Assembly: GCA_029834535.1 (NCBI GenBank)
Contig: JAQMWT010000362.1
Span: forward strand, 310,001 to 374,000
DNA from: Chrysophaeum taylorii
Lineage: Eukaryota; Sar; Pelagophyceae; Pelagomonadales; Pelagomonadaceae
Direction: 5' to 3'
DNA: 64,000 nt
The stretch's first letter is position 1, and the number at the start of each line of letters is the position of its first letter. A program made the position numbers and the translations under genes. A model generated the notes under the pieces. That model searched no databases. It was not told the DNA's origin and saw only the letters and a list, made by a program, of their open reading frames with translations. This document shows positions 19,649-30,420 of this stretch, in pieces.

Positions 19649-20065
19649 ATGCAGACAGCCGTGGAGCAAAACCCAAGAGCGAGCCTGTTCTCCACGCGAG
19701 GGACGACCGCACTGCTGCGGATCGTGCGCGACAAGCGCACGCCGCAAAAGGAGTACGCCAGTGCAGATCACCTGCTTGCTGAGGAAGCACTGGCCTCTAT
19801 TGTGAGCGACGACGAGGTGAGCGACGTCGAGACGCCGTGCGGTAGGGCGCGCATGTCTGGAGGGCGACACGTAGATACCTCGAACGTGTGTGTCGTCGAC
19901 ATCATGCGCTCGGGCGCGATCCTGATGGAGGCGGTCCGCAAGCTCGCCCCGGATATAAAAACGGCCAAAATCCAAATCCACCGAGACGAGGCGACCGCCC
20001 TACAGTGGCCTCTCTACTTCAAGCAAGCGCGGCGGGGACTATTGTACACGAGATCTCTTGAGTAG
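19649..20065 (+). pseudogene. Truncated uracil phosphoribosyltransferase-like fragment
   Basis: The 138-residue frame resembles the N-terminal half of eukaryotic UPRT (yeast FUR1). LLRIVRDKRTPQKEY matches the region near the start, VVDIMRSGAILMEAVRKLAP the middle, and TAKIQIHRDEATALQWPLYF the segment that in FUR1 reads IGKILIQRDEETALPKLFYE. Functional UPRTs need about 90 further residues, including the PRPP-binding loop with a DPxLATGG-type motif. Only about 118 bp remain before the sulfatase stop codon on the other strand, and no such motif is there. So catalytic activity is unlikely. A diverged regulatory homologue or gene fragment are the alternatives. Confidence 0.6.
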
Positions 20066-20183
20066 GCGCAAATCGATCACAAGGAAGGAGAGTGCGGGGA
20101 CTTGCCTCTTCAACAGTAGGCGCTCGAGTTTACTAAACCGCGCGCGAAGAAGAGGCTCAATTTGCTGAGAGGACATAAACAAG

Positions 20184-23100
20184 TCACGCCTTGGTGATTC
20201 GGATTTCCTTTGATTCAACTGCGAGTTGGACGAGGGACTCATCGCGGTGGTTCAAATTCAACTTCCGCTGAATAACCTTCTTCCTGTTCTTCAAATAGAA
20301 GACCATCGCACACGAAACGACGACGGCGAGGACAACGAGGGTGATGATGAGTGGATGGACCCCCGCGCTATCGGAACTACTCGACGAAGACTCGGTACGA
20401 CACACACCGTTAGCAGATTTGCAATAGTACCCGTCACAGCAGTCATCATCGCTAGTACAAGATTCGCCGCCGGAGGCACAGCTATCGTCGTCGTCGTCGG
20501 GGCACGTCCCACACGCGTTCAAGCAATAGTCCGAGGCCGGGGAGTTGCCTCCAATCGAGCATCTCGTGTCGGGGCTCTGCGCAACCCAGTCACAACCGTT
20601 TCCTGATGGACTGGTCCAAGAGTCGGCATCTGGTTCAAAGCAGCTCGTAGGCGCGATCGTCGGCTGGGCGGTGGGAGAGACAGGAGCACCATCGATTGTG
20701 TCGTCATCATGCGCGTCAATGAGATCCTCCAGCTCGCTGAGGATCGCACTGTACGATGAGTCATCCGTCAGCGAGGTCTGTTCGGTACTGTCAGAGTTGA
20801 GGTAGTACAACTGGTCCCCCGAAGTGCAATCGGGGTAATCTTCGGTTTCGTCGCAGGTGCTGTCGTCCAACGCGCTGATGAGTTTCCAGGAGTCATCCCG
20901 TATAATGGCGCGGTCAAAGCCATACTCAACGATGATGGAGTCCCGGCTTAGAGACGACGACGCACCGGTGGCGAGGTCAGCCCAAGAAACGCCGTCGAAG
21001 TCTGTGTACCCGCCGTAGTCGGGCAGGGCCAAATCGACGAGGGTAGGCAGGAGATCGATCGACGAAACCAAATCTGAAATGATGACATTATCCAAGATCC
21101 CACCGCGAGTCCAGCGCACAAAGAGTGGCGCGCGTACTCCCGTCTCGTATAAAGTTCGTTTGCTGCTCCCGTTGTCGCTCGTGACCACGATTATCGTATT
21201 TTCGAGTTCGCTCTGCTCTTCGAGGTAAGCCAACATGACTCCAAGGGAGTCGTCAATCCAGATCGCAGAAGCACAGGCGCTTTCGAGTTTGCTGGAGGTC
21301 GCAATGTCTTCCGCGGTCGACCACAAATCGGTGTAAGACGGCATCTCGCAGTCCTCTGAAAAGCACAAAGTATCGTAGACGGTCGGGACGGAGTCGAGTC
21401 GACCGTCCACCGTATCTTGTCGATCGCAGCTAGACTCGCCGTCGGCGCAAAGGCCGTCGACCATGAGGTCATCGAGGTCGGGCTCGTGCGGCACGGTTGG
21501 GTTGAAGTACAAAAAGAACGGCACCTCAGAGTATTCGTCCATGAACTCGACCGCCCTAGTCGTCATCCAGTCGAGGTTATGCGTGAAGGTGCTGCAATAG
21601 TCTTCCCCGGCACAAGTATTGATGTTCTCGGTGTACAATCCATCAACGTAGTCAAACCCTCGAGCTTTGACTGCCGTCACCTGCGACGCGTAGGTGTCGT
21701 CCTCCATCGAACCACCATCTTCGTTGCTCGGCGTGAGGTGCCACTTCCCGATATGGGCGGTCGCGTAACCCTGTCCCGAGAAGATCGTCGCGGCGTTGTA
21801 CGTCGAGTCGAAGTCGTCAAGTTTTGCCCACGAGACCTGAACGTAGGTGCGGACGTCGCTTCCGTACGAGTTGGCCGACTTTTCGGTATTGTAGACACCG
21901 CGCGACGGGTATCGTCCCGTTAATACCGAGAACCTCGTCGGAGCGCACGCCGACGACGCGGTGTAGGCGCGCGTAAACGAGACGCCGTTCTTCCGGATGC
22001 TGTCGATGTTTGGCAAATAGTCAGTGAGACCGTCGAAGTCACCATCCGAGAACCGATGGGTGTCTGGTAAATCAGGCGGGTTCACGTAGTCTTCCCAGTC
22101 TTCGAAGTAAGCCGCCAGCGCGTCGTCCATTTGGACGATCAGGACGTTGGGGTCGCCGAGGTCTTTCGTCGGGCCTGGCGTCTCTGTTGTCGGCTTGAGT
22201 GATGGCGCCGGGGTTGGCTGCGACGTGGGCTTTGGCCCGATGGTACTCGAGGAGCCGTAGAGAGCGTTGAAAAGCGCCGGTCTCGTCGAGTAGCTCGACT
22301 GCGCGTTCGTCGTGCAGTTGGGCGTATAATCGGGGTAGTTTGCCGGACCCCAGCACCCCATTTGGTATGGGAAGGTTTTGGACATAAAGTAAGCGTACGC
22401 GTCGCGAGTTCCGTCGGCGTCGTCGTCGTACCGAACGCCGTTGCACAGATCCAGTCCCGTGCCGTCGTAAACCTCGACCGTCGACGACGCGTAGGGCCCA
22501 AACACCAAATGACCGTCGAGCGCGATGCCAACAATCTGGAGATCCTCGTGGCCGTCCATCGAGTCACCATCTTCGCCCTCGAACATCAACGTCGTGACCG
22601 AGACTTCGTCGTCGTACTGCGCGAGGGCCTGGTAAGCAGTACACGTCGATCCGTCGCTCGCCCAATACGCCGGCGACAAGCTGTGGTGGTGCAGCCACCC
22701 GTCGGCCGCGTGCACGAGACAATTGTCGACGCTCTCGACCTCCTGCGCAACGCCGTTCCAATACGCCGGCGGGAACCACGGGTCGACGTCATTTGCGCTC
22801 GTACCCCAGCTCACGATGCCGGTGATCGTCACCATCCCGTTTCCGACGGTCGTGTCTGAGCCGTCCGCGGATTCAAAGTCGTTGTCATCGTTGATTTTCG
22901 CAGACGCCATGGCCCTCGTGGAGCACAACGCGTCGTCGACCTCGTCCTGCGTCGTCGCTTCCGTCTCGTAGTTCTGCCCGGTTACCACTGCCTGGTTAAA
23001 GTTGACCTCGAAGTCCAAGTTCTTCTCGTCGATCTCCGCTTGCCCGACGGGTGCCATTTGTCCGCTGCCGTCGGGCATGTTGTTCGTCTGCACGCGGATC

Positions 23101-23387
23101 CGCGTCGTCCCGGTACTGTCGTCGCAGCTCACGCAAAGTTTGCGCGTCCACTGGCATTCGTCGTCCGAGATCCAGGTCCCGTCGCCCGGGCAGTTGTTGA
23201 CCACGGCGCTCACCACCTCGCCGGTCATATCCGCCACGCTGTCCGCGGCGTCGACGTACCCGTCGCCATCAGTGTCGGTGCACGTGTTGAAGAAATACGT
23301 CGTAACCGCCTGGCAGAGGCTCAGGGAAGTGTCCGCGCCTAACGCGAGCGGCGGCACGGACAAGAGGAGGGCGACTACCGACTTCAT
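20184..23387 (-). CDS. Sulfatase 1: YHYH domain + type I sulfatase + Cys module + TM anchor
   Basis: The start at 23387 (MKSVVALLLSVPPLALGADT, a signal peptide) gives 1067 residues. Domains in order: a Ca-binding-type loop DTDGDGYVDAADSV (about 37-50); a YHYH-type domain with GWLHHHSLSPAYW (about 230) and IVGIALDGHLVFGPYAS; a Thr/Pro linker; a type I sulfatase from about 411. The sulfatase has SACAPTRFSVLTGR with Cys481 as the residue to be converted to formylglycine, GYATAHIGKWHLTPS, and VVTSDNGSSKRTLYETGVRA. One ShKT-like module follows (CFEPDADSWTSP to ACGTCP), then a cystine-knot-like motif (GESCTSDDDCCDGYYC), a Ser-run, one TM helix (about 1019-1041) and a basic cytoplasmic tail. It probably removes sulfate from extracellular carbohydrate at the cell surface. 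Its first 1.2 kb is nearly identical to sulfatase 3. Confidence 0.88.
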   Translation of the reverse strand: MKSVVALLLSVPPLALGADTSLSLCQAVTTYFFNTCTDTDGDGYVDAADSVADMTGEVVSAVVNNCPGDGTWISDDECQWTRKLCVSCDDSTGTTRIRVQTNNMPDGSGQMAPVGQAEIDEKNLDFEVNFNQAVVTGQNYETEATTQDEVDDALCSTRAMASAKINDDNDFESADGSDTTVGNGMVTITGIVSWGTSANDVDPWFPPAYWNGVAQEVESVDNCLVHAADGWLHHHSLSPAYWASDGSTCTAYQALAQYDDEVSVTTLMFEGEDGDSMDGHEDLQIVGIALDGHLVFGPYASSTVEVYDGTGLDLCNGVRYDDDADGTRDAYAYFMSKTFPYQMGCWGPANYPDYTPNCTTNAQSSYSTRPALFNALYGSSSTIGPKPTSQPTPAPSLKPTTETPGPTKDLGDPNVLIVQMDDALAAYFEDWEDYVNPPDLPDTHRFSDGDFDGLTDYLPNIDSIRKNGVSFTRAYTASSACAPTRFSVLTGRYPSRGVYNTEKSANSYGSDVRTYVQVSWAKLDDFDSTYNAATIFSGQGYATAHIGKWHLTPSNEDGGSMEDDTYASQVTAVKARGFDYVDGLYTENINTCAGEDYCSTFTHNLDWMTTRAVEFMDEYSEVPFFLYFNPTVPHEPDLDDLMVDGLCADGESSCDRQDTVDGRLDSVPTVYDTLCFSEDCEMPSYTDLWSTAEDIATSSKLESACASAIWIDDSLGVMLAYLEEQSELENTIIVVTSDNGSSKRTLYETGVRAPLFVRWTRGGILDNVIISDLVSSIDLLPTLVDLALPDYGGYTDFDGVSWADLATGASSSLSRDSIIVEYGFDRAIIRDDSWKLISALDDSTCDETEDYPDCTSGDQLYYLNSDSTEQTSLTDDSSYSAILSELEDLIDAHDDDTIDGAPVSPTAQPTIAPTSCFEPDADSWTSPSGNGCDWVAQSPDTRCSIGGNSPASDYCLNACGTCPDDDDDSCASGGESCTSDDDCCDGYYCKSANGVCRTESSSSSSDSAGVHPLIITLVVLAVVVSCAMVFYLKNRKKVIQRKLNLNHRDESLVQLAVESKEIRITKA

Positions 23388-24645
23388 CGTTCTTGCCGCC
23401 GCCGCGTTGTACCCACAAACTCTGGCAAGAAAGAGCGACAAATTATTAAAATACATCAGCATGTATGCACAGAGTTTCATTGAACCTTGTGGCCGCGCTC
23501 CAGGAATTCGCGGACTGGGGCGTGACAAAATGTTCTGATTGGTTGAAATGACGAGTGGATGTGGAGCACAAGCATGCTGAAGCAACACCGTCTTCTAGAT
23601 TGAGAGCCTCGCGTCCCAGGTGAAATGGAAATCTTCTCCCATCAGCCTCGTCTTCTGACTTCAGACCCCCTTGTGTGTTCCTACGGAGATCACGTTGGCC
23701 TGGCCATTCTATGTCAGCCAGCTGAGTTTGTCGAGCTATTCAGATCATTCGAGGCCGACTCGTACCAACGGGGAGACCTTTTAGTAGAAGCGCACTGCCA
23801 TTCTGCGAAGGGCAGCGCCTTCGCACCATTGAAACGTTCATTCGCCTGTCCGGTCGTCAACGCAACATTCTACAGAAGCTTGGAACCGACCAAGGAGTCA
23901 TCAGTGCCTCCACTTCCACGTCGCGGGAGTTGCAACATCACCGAGGCAGCTCGTATTTGCACCCAGTTGGCTATCTTTGGTGATGGTTTCGATGATTTCT
24001 CGTCAGACAATATGCCCGCCGAGACAATAATGCTCACGCGGGGGTTCTGCGGTGCACGTTTGGTGCATTCTGCAGAGCTCACCGTTCGTCGCGAGGCCAC
24101 TTACTTGGCCCTCCACTGCACTCCTTATCCATATTGTGACTGCCATTCGCTGTCGAGTTGTTTACTGTGCGTCGTTTTTTCGCGTCAAATTTATCGCGAA
24201 CACATCCTGATCGATCACGGCTTCCTTGCTTTATTCTTGTTTGCAGCGTTTTTTGCTCGTTTGACGAAGTGTGGAGCAAAACACAGCGACGCCCGCACTG
24301 AGACTGATCAACTTCATCGATGTTCTAATCCACGTGCCTGCTTCCGCCAAACTCTGGGGCACGAGGCATACTTGGCCGGAGCCCTCAAGCCCCACCAATC
24401 CCTCTCCCCTGTCCAGGATGAGCGCGCTCAAAAGCAACACCTTGACTAAGTTAGCCACGCTCGCGAAATCGACGAGGTTCCCGTGACCACGGCCCCCCCC
24501 GCCACCACCCGGGCCCCGTCGAGTTACGCTTGCGCACACTACGGTCACGACGCTGGCATCGTCTTCAGCGAGAGGCCAGCCAGCCAGGCGCGTCACTAGC
24601 CAAGTCGCCGAGCGGACGTCGGTCAACAGCGTCTGCGCCAACGTT

Positions 24646-24783
24646 ACCGGGGCTACGGTCGCCCAGTTCCGCCGCGTCTTTCGCGAGTGGGGCCTCGCAG
24701 CTGCTTTTGGTCGCTGCGCTCACGCTACCGAGGCCATGGCCACCCAGCCCCGCCGCGTCTATTGCGATTGGGGCCTCGCAGCT
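24646..24783 (+). repeat. Two direct copies of a 58-bp repeat with coding-like frame
   Basis: Copies at 24646-24703 and 24726-24783 end in the same GATTGGGGCCTCGCAGCT-type sequence. In one frame they translate to TVAQFRRVFREWGLAA and MATQPRRVYCDWGLAA. A third copy lies at 30421-30477 upstream of sulfatase 2 and reads KTAQLHHTYRDWGLAA. Confidence 0.65.
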
Positions 24784-25963
24784 GATCCGGTTCGGGCTCG
24801 CTGCGCCTCACCGCCCTCGGCCACGTCGCAGACTCGGGAGGCTTCCCGCCCACTGCAGGATGCCTCACACTCCGTCGCATGTGTGTCTGGCGGCATCACG
24901 CGTACACTCTGCGGGCTGGTCTTGTCGCCTGCCCCCTCGGCGCCGACTTTCCCGGGATACCAGCCGCTGTAAGAATGCCTTGCTGAGCCCGCGGGGGGCG
25001 AGCGTCTGGTGTCCTCGGGATGCCCGCCTCTACTTGTCTTCTCCCCCCATGCGGCACTTCGCGCTAATACACTCCCCTCCCACAGTATGCAGCCAGCTAT
25101 TAACTACCCATGTCGATGCCGGCCGGATATTTAGCCACCAAACCCGCTCGGTACTCGGCACTGTGCTGTTGTTCATGATATTTCACATTGCATGGCCGTT
25201 TGGGCGGCGCAAATCTTCTGAAACAATTTCTTGGTTGGCATCGTCACCAACGCCCTCTTCCAAGCGCAAGGGCCAAAGGTCGTCGACGTTGACACCGGAA
25301 GAGGACAGCAACCTTCAGTAGTACACACCATAATTAGCGGGTGATCTGGGTTATCCCGTGTCCACCAACTCACTGTCTCTGGTGCTACGTGAGCGAGTCC
25401 CCCCGCGACGCTGCTATGATCGCCATCTCTTCTGTGTTGGGTGGAGAATGGAGGTATGACTGCCTGCTGCGATTTGAGACGCATTCCCTCTAAACATACC
25501 TACTTTTGCATTGGGTTCTACGGGCCGCAACTGGATCTTCGGACCCTCTCACGTTGTCATGCTCGACTTCTTGTGTAACGTACCTTAATTGTCATCGCAA
25601 ACAACTCCCAGGCTCAAAAAGTCGATCAACGTATCCGCACGTCGCTGCTGTTGTTCACCAGACAGTTTTCGATGCGCCATTGGACGCGCGCTGTACTGGA
25701 ATATAGCAGCGAAGTGCCTCGTGCCGTCTACGGTGGCGTACTGTAGCCCCCCGTTGAAAATCAGGGTACCGAAGTTAACGATATTTAGCGCGTTTGCCAG
25801 AGTACACTCAAGTACAACCTCGTTTTCTTGGCAAGCTCTTTCAGCTACATACTGCGGGTGTAGCCCATATTAAATAATTTTTGGCCCGCCCGATATGTGG
25901 TTGTGTGTGTGTTACGATTTTCAACTCGGAATCGCACTAGCGCGGGCCGGGTAACATAATCGG

Positions 25964-26165
25964 GGTCATACAACATAATTTCCCACAGATTTACCTGAGG
26001 TTAATTAATGTCCAACCTCATCGGAGTCGACCAGTATGGCCATTGTGGCCTGCGCCGGCAGAGGGTCATACAACATAAGTCCCCACAGTCAGATCAACCT
26101 GACGTATATGTACAACACCATCGGAGTCGATCAATGCGGTCATTGCAGCCTGCGATGCTAGACGC
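25964..26165 (+). repeat. 101-bp imperfect tandem duplication
   Basis: Both units begin GTCATACAACATAA and contain ATCGGAGTCGA followed by a CATTG.gCCTGCG segment. The units start at 25964 and 26065 and have diverged moderately. Confidence 0.7.
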
Positions 26166-26350
26166 GTGGAAAGCGCAGTTTCAAAAGTGCGCTTGCGCTG
26201 CGCACTTGGGACTCCGACTTCATGCTCATGTGTTGTCCTTGAAGGGCCCCAAGCAAGTTGAGTATTCCAACAGGCTCAACAAGAGGACGGGAAAACACGG
26301 CTGGCTTCCAGATCATCGAGATACTTTGCAGCCGGATCTTGCCTTACTGT

Positions 26351-29300
26351 TTACGTTTCCTTCGCAACATTCTTATCAACTGCGTCTCCCTCTGCGCTTA
26401 AATTGAGGAATGATTCATCGCGAACCTTTAGTGCCTTTGTTTTTGCTGCCTTCTTATGCCGGACATAGAAAACTGACACCAAAATAACGACAAAGACTAG
26501 CATTGTGGCCGCTACGATGGCTGGGTGAACACCAGCGCTGCTTGAGCTACTCGATGACGATTCACGACGACAAACTGAACTGGACGATCGGCATTCCAAA
26601 CCGTCGCAGCAGCTAATGATTGCACATGATTCGCCCGCCAGTGCACACGTCCCATCGTCGGTCCCGTCATCGGTCTCGTCGTCGTTTCCGTCAACAGGGC
26701 ACGTCCCACATGCAATCAAGCAGTAGTCCGAGGCCGGAGTGGAGCCCCCGACTGAGCATCTGGAGGTGGGATTAGCCGCAACCCAATCGCATCCGTTTCC
26801 TGCTGGGCTGGTCCAGGAATCGGCATTTGGCTCAGGGCAGCTTGTTGGTGCTGCTGTCGGAAGTGTAGTGGCACCATCATCATCGGGGCACGTCCCACAC
26901 GCATTCAAGCAGTAGTCCGAGGCCGGAGTGGAGCCCCCGACTGAGCATCTGGAGGTGGGATTGGCTGCAACCCAATCGCATCCGTTTCCTGCTGGGCTGG
27001 TCCAGGAATCGGCATTTGGCTCAGGGCAGCTTGTTGGTGCTACTGTTGGAAGTGTAGTGGCACTATCATCATCAGGGCACGTCCCGCATGCATTCAAGCA
27101 GTAGTCCGAGGCCGGAGTGGAGCCCCCGACAGAGCATCTGGAGGTGGGATTGGCTGCAACCCAATCGCATCCGTTTCCTGATGGGCTTGTCCAACTGCCG
27201 GCGTTGGGTTCCGGACAGCCAGTCGGTGCTGCCGTAGGCTTTGGGGTAGGCGCACCATCAGGACATGTCCCACATGCGTTCAAGCAGTAGTCCGAGGCTG
27301 GAGTTGACCCCCCGATTGAGCATCTCACATCAGGATTTGCTGCCACCCAAGAGCATCCATACCCTGATGGGCTGGTCCAAGAGTCAGCATCTGGCTCAAA
27401 GCAGGTCGTCGGCGAAAATGTTGGCAGGAAAGTGGGCGAGACCGGCGCGCTGTCGATAGTTTCGTCGTCGTGATCGTCAATCAGATCCCCCAGTTCGCTG
27501 AGGATCGTACTGTACGAGGAATCAAATGCAAGCGAAGTCTGCTCAGCATCATCAGAAGTGAGATAGTAAAGCTGGTTGCCTGCAGTGCAGGCCGGGTAGT
27601 TCCCTTCGGTCTCATAGCAAGTGCTGTTGTCCAACGTGTTGATAAGCTTGTAGTTGTCACTTCGAATAACGGCGCGGTCGAAGCCATACTCTACGATGAT
27701 GCTGTCGCGGCTTAGCGACGTCGCCGCGCCGGTGGCGAGGTCCGCCCACGAGATGCCATCGAAGTTGGTGTAACCGCTGTAGGCGGGAAAGACCAAATCT
27801 ACGAGTGTTGGCAGAAGGTCTATCGAGGAAACCAACTCCGAGATGATGCCACCTTTTAAGATGCCGCCGCGGGTCCATCGCACAAAAAGCGGCGTGCGAA
27901 CTCCAGTCTCGTACAGTGTTCGTTTAGACGACCCGTTGTCACTCGTAACCAAAATTATTGTATTTTCGAGCTTGCCCTGTTCCTCGAGGTAGGTCAGCAT
28001 GACTCCAAGAGAGTCGTCGATCCACACTGCGGAAGCAACGGCGCTTTCAAGTCGAGTTTTGGTCGCGACAGCCTCTACAGTGTCCCACAAGTCGGCGTAC
28101 GATGGCATCTCGCAGTCTTCTGAAAAGCACAAAGTATTATACACTGTGGGCACCGCGTCGAGTCGGCCGGCGACGGTGTCTTGGCGGTCGCAGGTGGACT
28201 CGCCGTCAGCGCAGAGGCTGTCGACAAGCAATTCGTCGAGATCGGGCTCGTGCGGCATGGTCGGATTAAAGTATAAGAAGAATGGCACATCTGAATTTTC
28301 GTCCATGAACTCAACAGCCCTCGTCGTCATCCAATCGAGATTGTGCGTGAAGGTGCTGCAGTAATCTTCTCCAACGCAGACGTTTATGTTCTCAGCGTAC
28401 AGACCGTCGACATAGTCAAATCCGCGCGCTTCGACCGCGGACACCTGCGTCGTGTAGTTGTCGTACTCCATCGACCCTCCCGCCTCGGTGGTTGGCGTGA
28501 GGTGCCACTTGCCGATATGGGCAGTCGCGTAGCCCTGCCCCGAGAAAATAGTCGCTGCGTTATACGATGAGTCGAAGTCGTCTAGTTTGGCCCACGAGAC
28601 TTGGACGTAGGTGCGGGAATCGCTTCCGTACGAGTTGGCCGACTTGAGAGTATTAAAGACGCCGCGCGACGGATATCGTCCCGTCAACACCGAAAACCGT
28701 GTAGGAGCGCACGCCGACGACGTGGTGTACGCACGCGTGAACGAGATGCCGTTCTTCCGAACGCTGTCAATGTTGGGCAAGGACTCGGAGAGGCCATCGA
28801 AATCGCCATCCTCATAGCGGTAGCCGTCGGGAAAATCGGGCGGGTTGACGTCGTCTCCCCAATCTTCAAAATACGCCGCGAGTGCGTCGTCCATTTGGAC
28901 AATCAAAACGTTGGGGTCGCCCGTAGCTCCGGTGGGCAACGCCGTCCCAGACGTGGGCTCGAACGACGGCGTTGGGGTTGGTTGCGAAGTGGGCTTGGGC
29001 CCAATGCTACTCGAAGAGCCCTCGAGAGCAGAGAAGAGCGCTGGTTTCGTCGAATAACTAGACTGCGCGTTGGTCGTGCAGTCCGGCGTATGATCCGGGT
29101 AATTCGCGGGACCCCAGCACCCTGGCTGATACGGGAACGTTTTAGATACGAAATAGGCGTACGCGTCGCGCGCCCCGTCTGCGTCATCGTCGTACCGAAC
29201 ACCATTGCACAAATCGAGCCCCGTTCCCTCGTAGACGTCGAACGACGTCGAAGCATAGGGCCCGAACACCAAATGGCCATCGAGCGCGATTCCGACAATC

Positions 29301-30157
29301 TCGAGGTCCTCGCGTCCGTCCATCGAGTTACCGTCTTCTCCCTCGAACATGAGCGTCGTAATCGATACGTCGTCGTCGAATTGCGACAACGGCTTGTAGG
29401 CCACGCACGTCGAGCCGTCGCTCGCCCAAACGCTTGGGGAGAAGCTGTGGTGGTGCAGCCACCCACCGGCCGCGTGCACGAGACAGTTGTCGACACTCTC
29501 GACCTCGAGCGACTCGCCGTTCCATTCGAGTGGCGGGTACCACGGGTCCGCGTCCTTCGAGCTCGTACCCCAGCTCACAATACCCGTCAGAGTGACGAAT
29601 GCATTCGCAAAGTGCTCGTCCGACCCATCCGCCGCGACGTAGTCGCTGCCGTCGGGAATTTTCGTGGATGCCATAGCGCGGTCGCTGCACAGCGCGTCAT
29701 CAACTTCGTCCTGCGTCGTCGCCTCGATCTCGAAGTTTGACCCTCTAACCACGGCACTGTTGAAGTTCACCTCAAAATCGATGTTCTTTTCGTCAATCGT
29801 GCCCTGCCCCAGCGGCGCGTTGACTCCGCTGCTGTCGGGAAGGTTGTTCATCTGAACGCGGATTCGCGTCGTCCCGGAGCTATCGTCGCAGCTGACGCAT
29901 AACTTTCGCGTCCACTGGCACACATCATCCGAGATCCACTCCCCGCTTTCGGGGCATTCGTTTACCTTGGCGATGACAGTCTCGCCGGTCATCGTCGCAA
30001 CGCTGTCCGCGGCGTCGACGAACCCGTCGCCATCAGTGTCGGCGCACGTGTTGAAAAAATACGTTGTCACCGCCTGGCAGAAGCTCAGCGATGTGTCGCT
30101 CGCGCTAGCCGGCGACAAGAGCCCGAAGAGGGTGATGAACAAGTACGCCACCAACAT
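26351..30157 (-). CDS. Sulfatase 2: YHYH domain + type I sulfatase + four Cys modules + TM anchor
   Basis: The 1268-residue paralogue starts with signal peptide MLVAYLFITLFGLLSPASAS. It has the same order as sulfatase 1: Ca-binding-type loop, YHYH domain (GWLHHHSFSPSVW), linker, and sulfatase with SACAPTRFSVLTGR (Cys483 predicted formylglycine) and GYATAHIGKWHLTP. It differs by carrying four tandem ShKT-like modules (each C.EP.A.SWTSP.G.GC.WVAANP..RC ending ACGTCP) instead of one. The last three are almost identical in DNA. A cystine-knot-like motif (GESCAIISCCDGLEC), a Ser-run, one TM helix and a basic tail end the protein. It is clearly more diverged from 1 and 3 than those are from each other. 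It is likely a cell-surface sulfatase; the modules may bind matrix or carbohydrate (inference). Confidence 0.88.
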   Translation of the reverse strand: MLVAYLFITLFGLLSPASASDTSLSFCQAVTTYFFNTCADTDGDGFVDAADSVATMTGETVIAKVNECPESGEWISDDVCQWTRKLCVSCDDSSGTTRIRVQMNNLPDSSGVNAPLGQGTIDEKNIDFEVNFNSAVVRGSNFEIEATTQDEVDDALCSDRAMASTKIPDGSDYVAADGSDEHFANAFVTLTGIVSWGTSSKDADPWYPPLEWNGESLEVESVDNCLVHAAGGWLHHHSFSPSVWASDGSTCVAYKPLSQFDDDVSITTLMFEGEDGNSMDGREDLEIVGIALDGHLVFGPYASTSFDVYEGTGLDLCNGVRYDDDADGARDAYAYFVSKTFPYQPGCWGPANYPDHTPDCTTNAQSSYSTKPALFSALEGSSSSIGPKPTSQPTPTPSFEPTSGTALPTGATGDPNVLIVQMDDALAAYFEDWGDDVNPPDFPDGYRYEDGDFDGLSESLPNIDSVRKNGISFTRAYTTSSACAPTRFSVLTGRYPSRGVFNTLKSANSYGSDSRTYVQVSWAKLDDFDSSYNAATIFSGQGYATAHIGKWHLTPTTEAGGSMEYDNYTTQVSAVEARGFDYVDGLYAENINVCVGEDYCSTFTHNLDWMTTRAVEFMDENSDVPFFLYFNPTMPHEPDLDELLVDSLCADGESTCDRQDTVAGRLDAVPTVYNTLCFSEDCEMPSYADLWDTVEAVATKTRLESAVASAVWIDDSLGVMLTYLEEQGKLENTIILVTSDNGSSKRTLYETGVRTPLFVRWTRGGILKGGIISELVSSIDLLPTLVDLVFPAYSGYTNFDGISWADLATGAATSLSRDSIIVEYGFDRAVIRSDNYKLINTLDNSTCYETEGNYPACTAGNQLYYLTSDDAEQTSLAFDSSYSTILSELGDLIDDHDDETIDSAPVSPTFLPTFSPTTCFEPDADSWTSPSGYGCSWVAANPDVRCSIGGSTPASDYCLNACGTCPDGAPTPKPTAAPTGCPEPNAGSWTSPSGNGCDWVAANPTSRCSVGGSTPASDYCLNACGTCPDDDSATTLPTVAPTSCPEPNADSWTSPAGNGCDWVAANPTSRCSVGGSTPASDYCLNACGTCPDDDGATTLPTAAPTSCPEPNADSWTSPAGNGCDWVAANPTSRCSVGGSTPASDYCLIACGTCPVDGNDDETDDGTDDGTCALAGESCAIISCCDGLECRSSSSVCRRESSSSSSSSAGVHPAIVAATMLVFVVILVSVFYVRHKKAAKTKALKVRDESFLNLSAEGDAVDKNVAKET
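26705..27310 (-). repeat. Tandem array of about 185-bp units coding four Cys modules
   Basis: Inside sulfatase 2, the anchor sequence AAGCAGTAGTCCGAGGC recurs at about 26717, 26907, 27097 and 27283. Three units are nearly identical at the DNA level, pointing to recent unequal exchange or slippage. Confidence 0.8.
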
Positions 30158-30420
30158 TCTTGGCTGAAAGTGCGGTAAGAAAGTTCTGCTTTCTGCCAGA
30201 ATCCGTCCGTTGACACTTTTTTAAACTTTTTTTTTTTGGTGGTTTTGACATCACAGATTCAAAAAAAGAAACAGGCCAGACGTCAACTTCAACTTGATCC
30301 GTCAAGGGTAAAAAGAAGACTGGTCACCAGAATAACGACAAGAGCCCAGCGCGGCGAGCCAGGAGCTCGCACGCATCTGCGCGACCCGGATCGCCGAGCG
30401 ACCGTAGCTGTGCCAACGTC

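Larger units (their letters stand above)
23388..26350. other. Repeat-bearing spacer between sulfatases 1 and 2
   Basis: No intact gene is seen in about 3 kb. A pair of 58-bp direct repeats lies at 24646-24783 and a 101-bp tandem duplication at 25964-26165. The longer open frames (23625-24449 and 24530-25321) lack recognisable motifs and read through the repeats, so I do not call them genes. Confidence 0.5.

Noticed and set aside
23625-25321. Two long plus-strand frames between sulfatases 1 and 2
   Set aside because: There are no motifs, composition is not protein-like and one frame runs through direct repeats.
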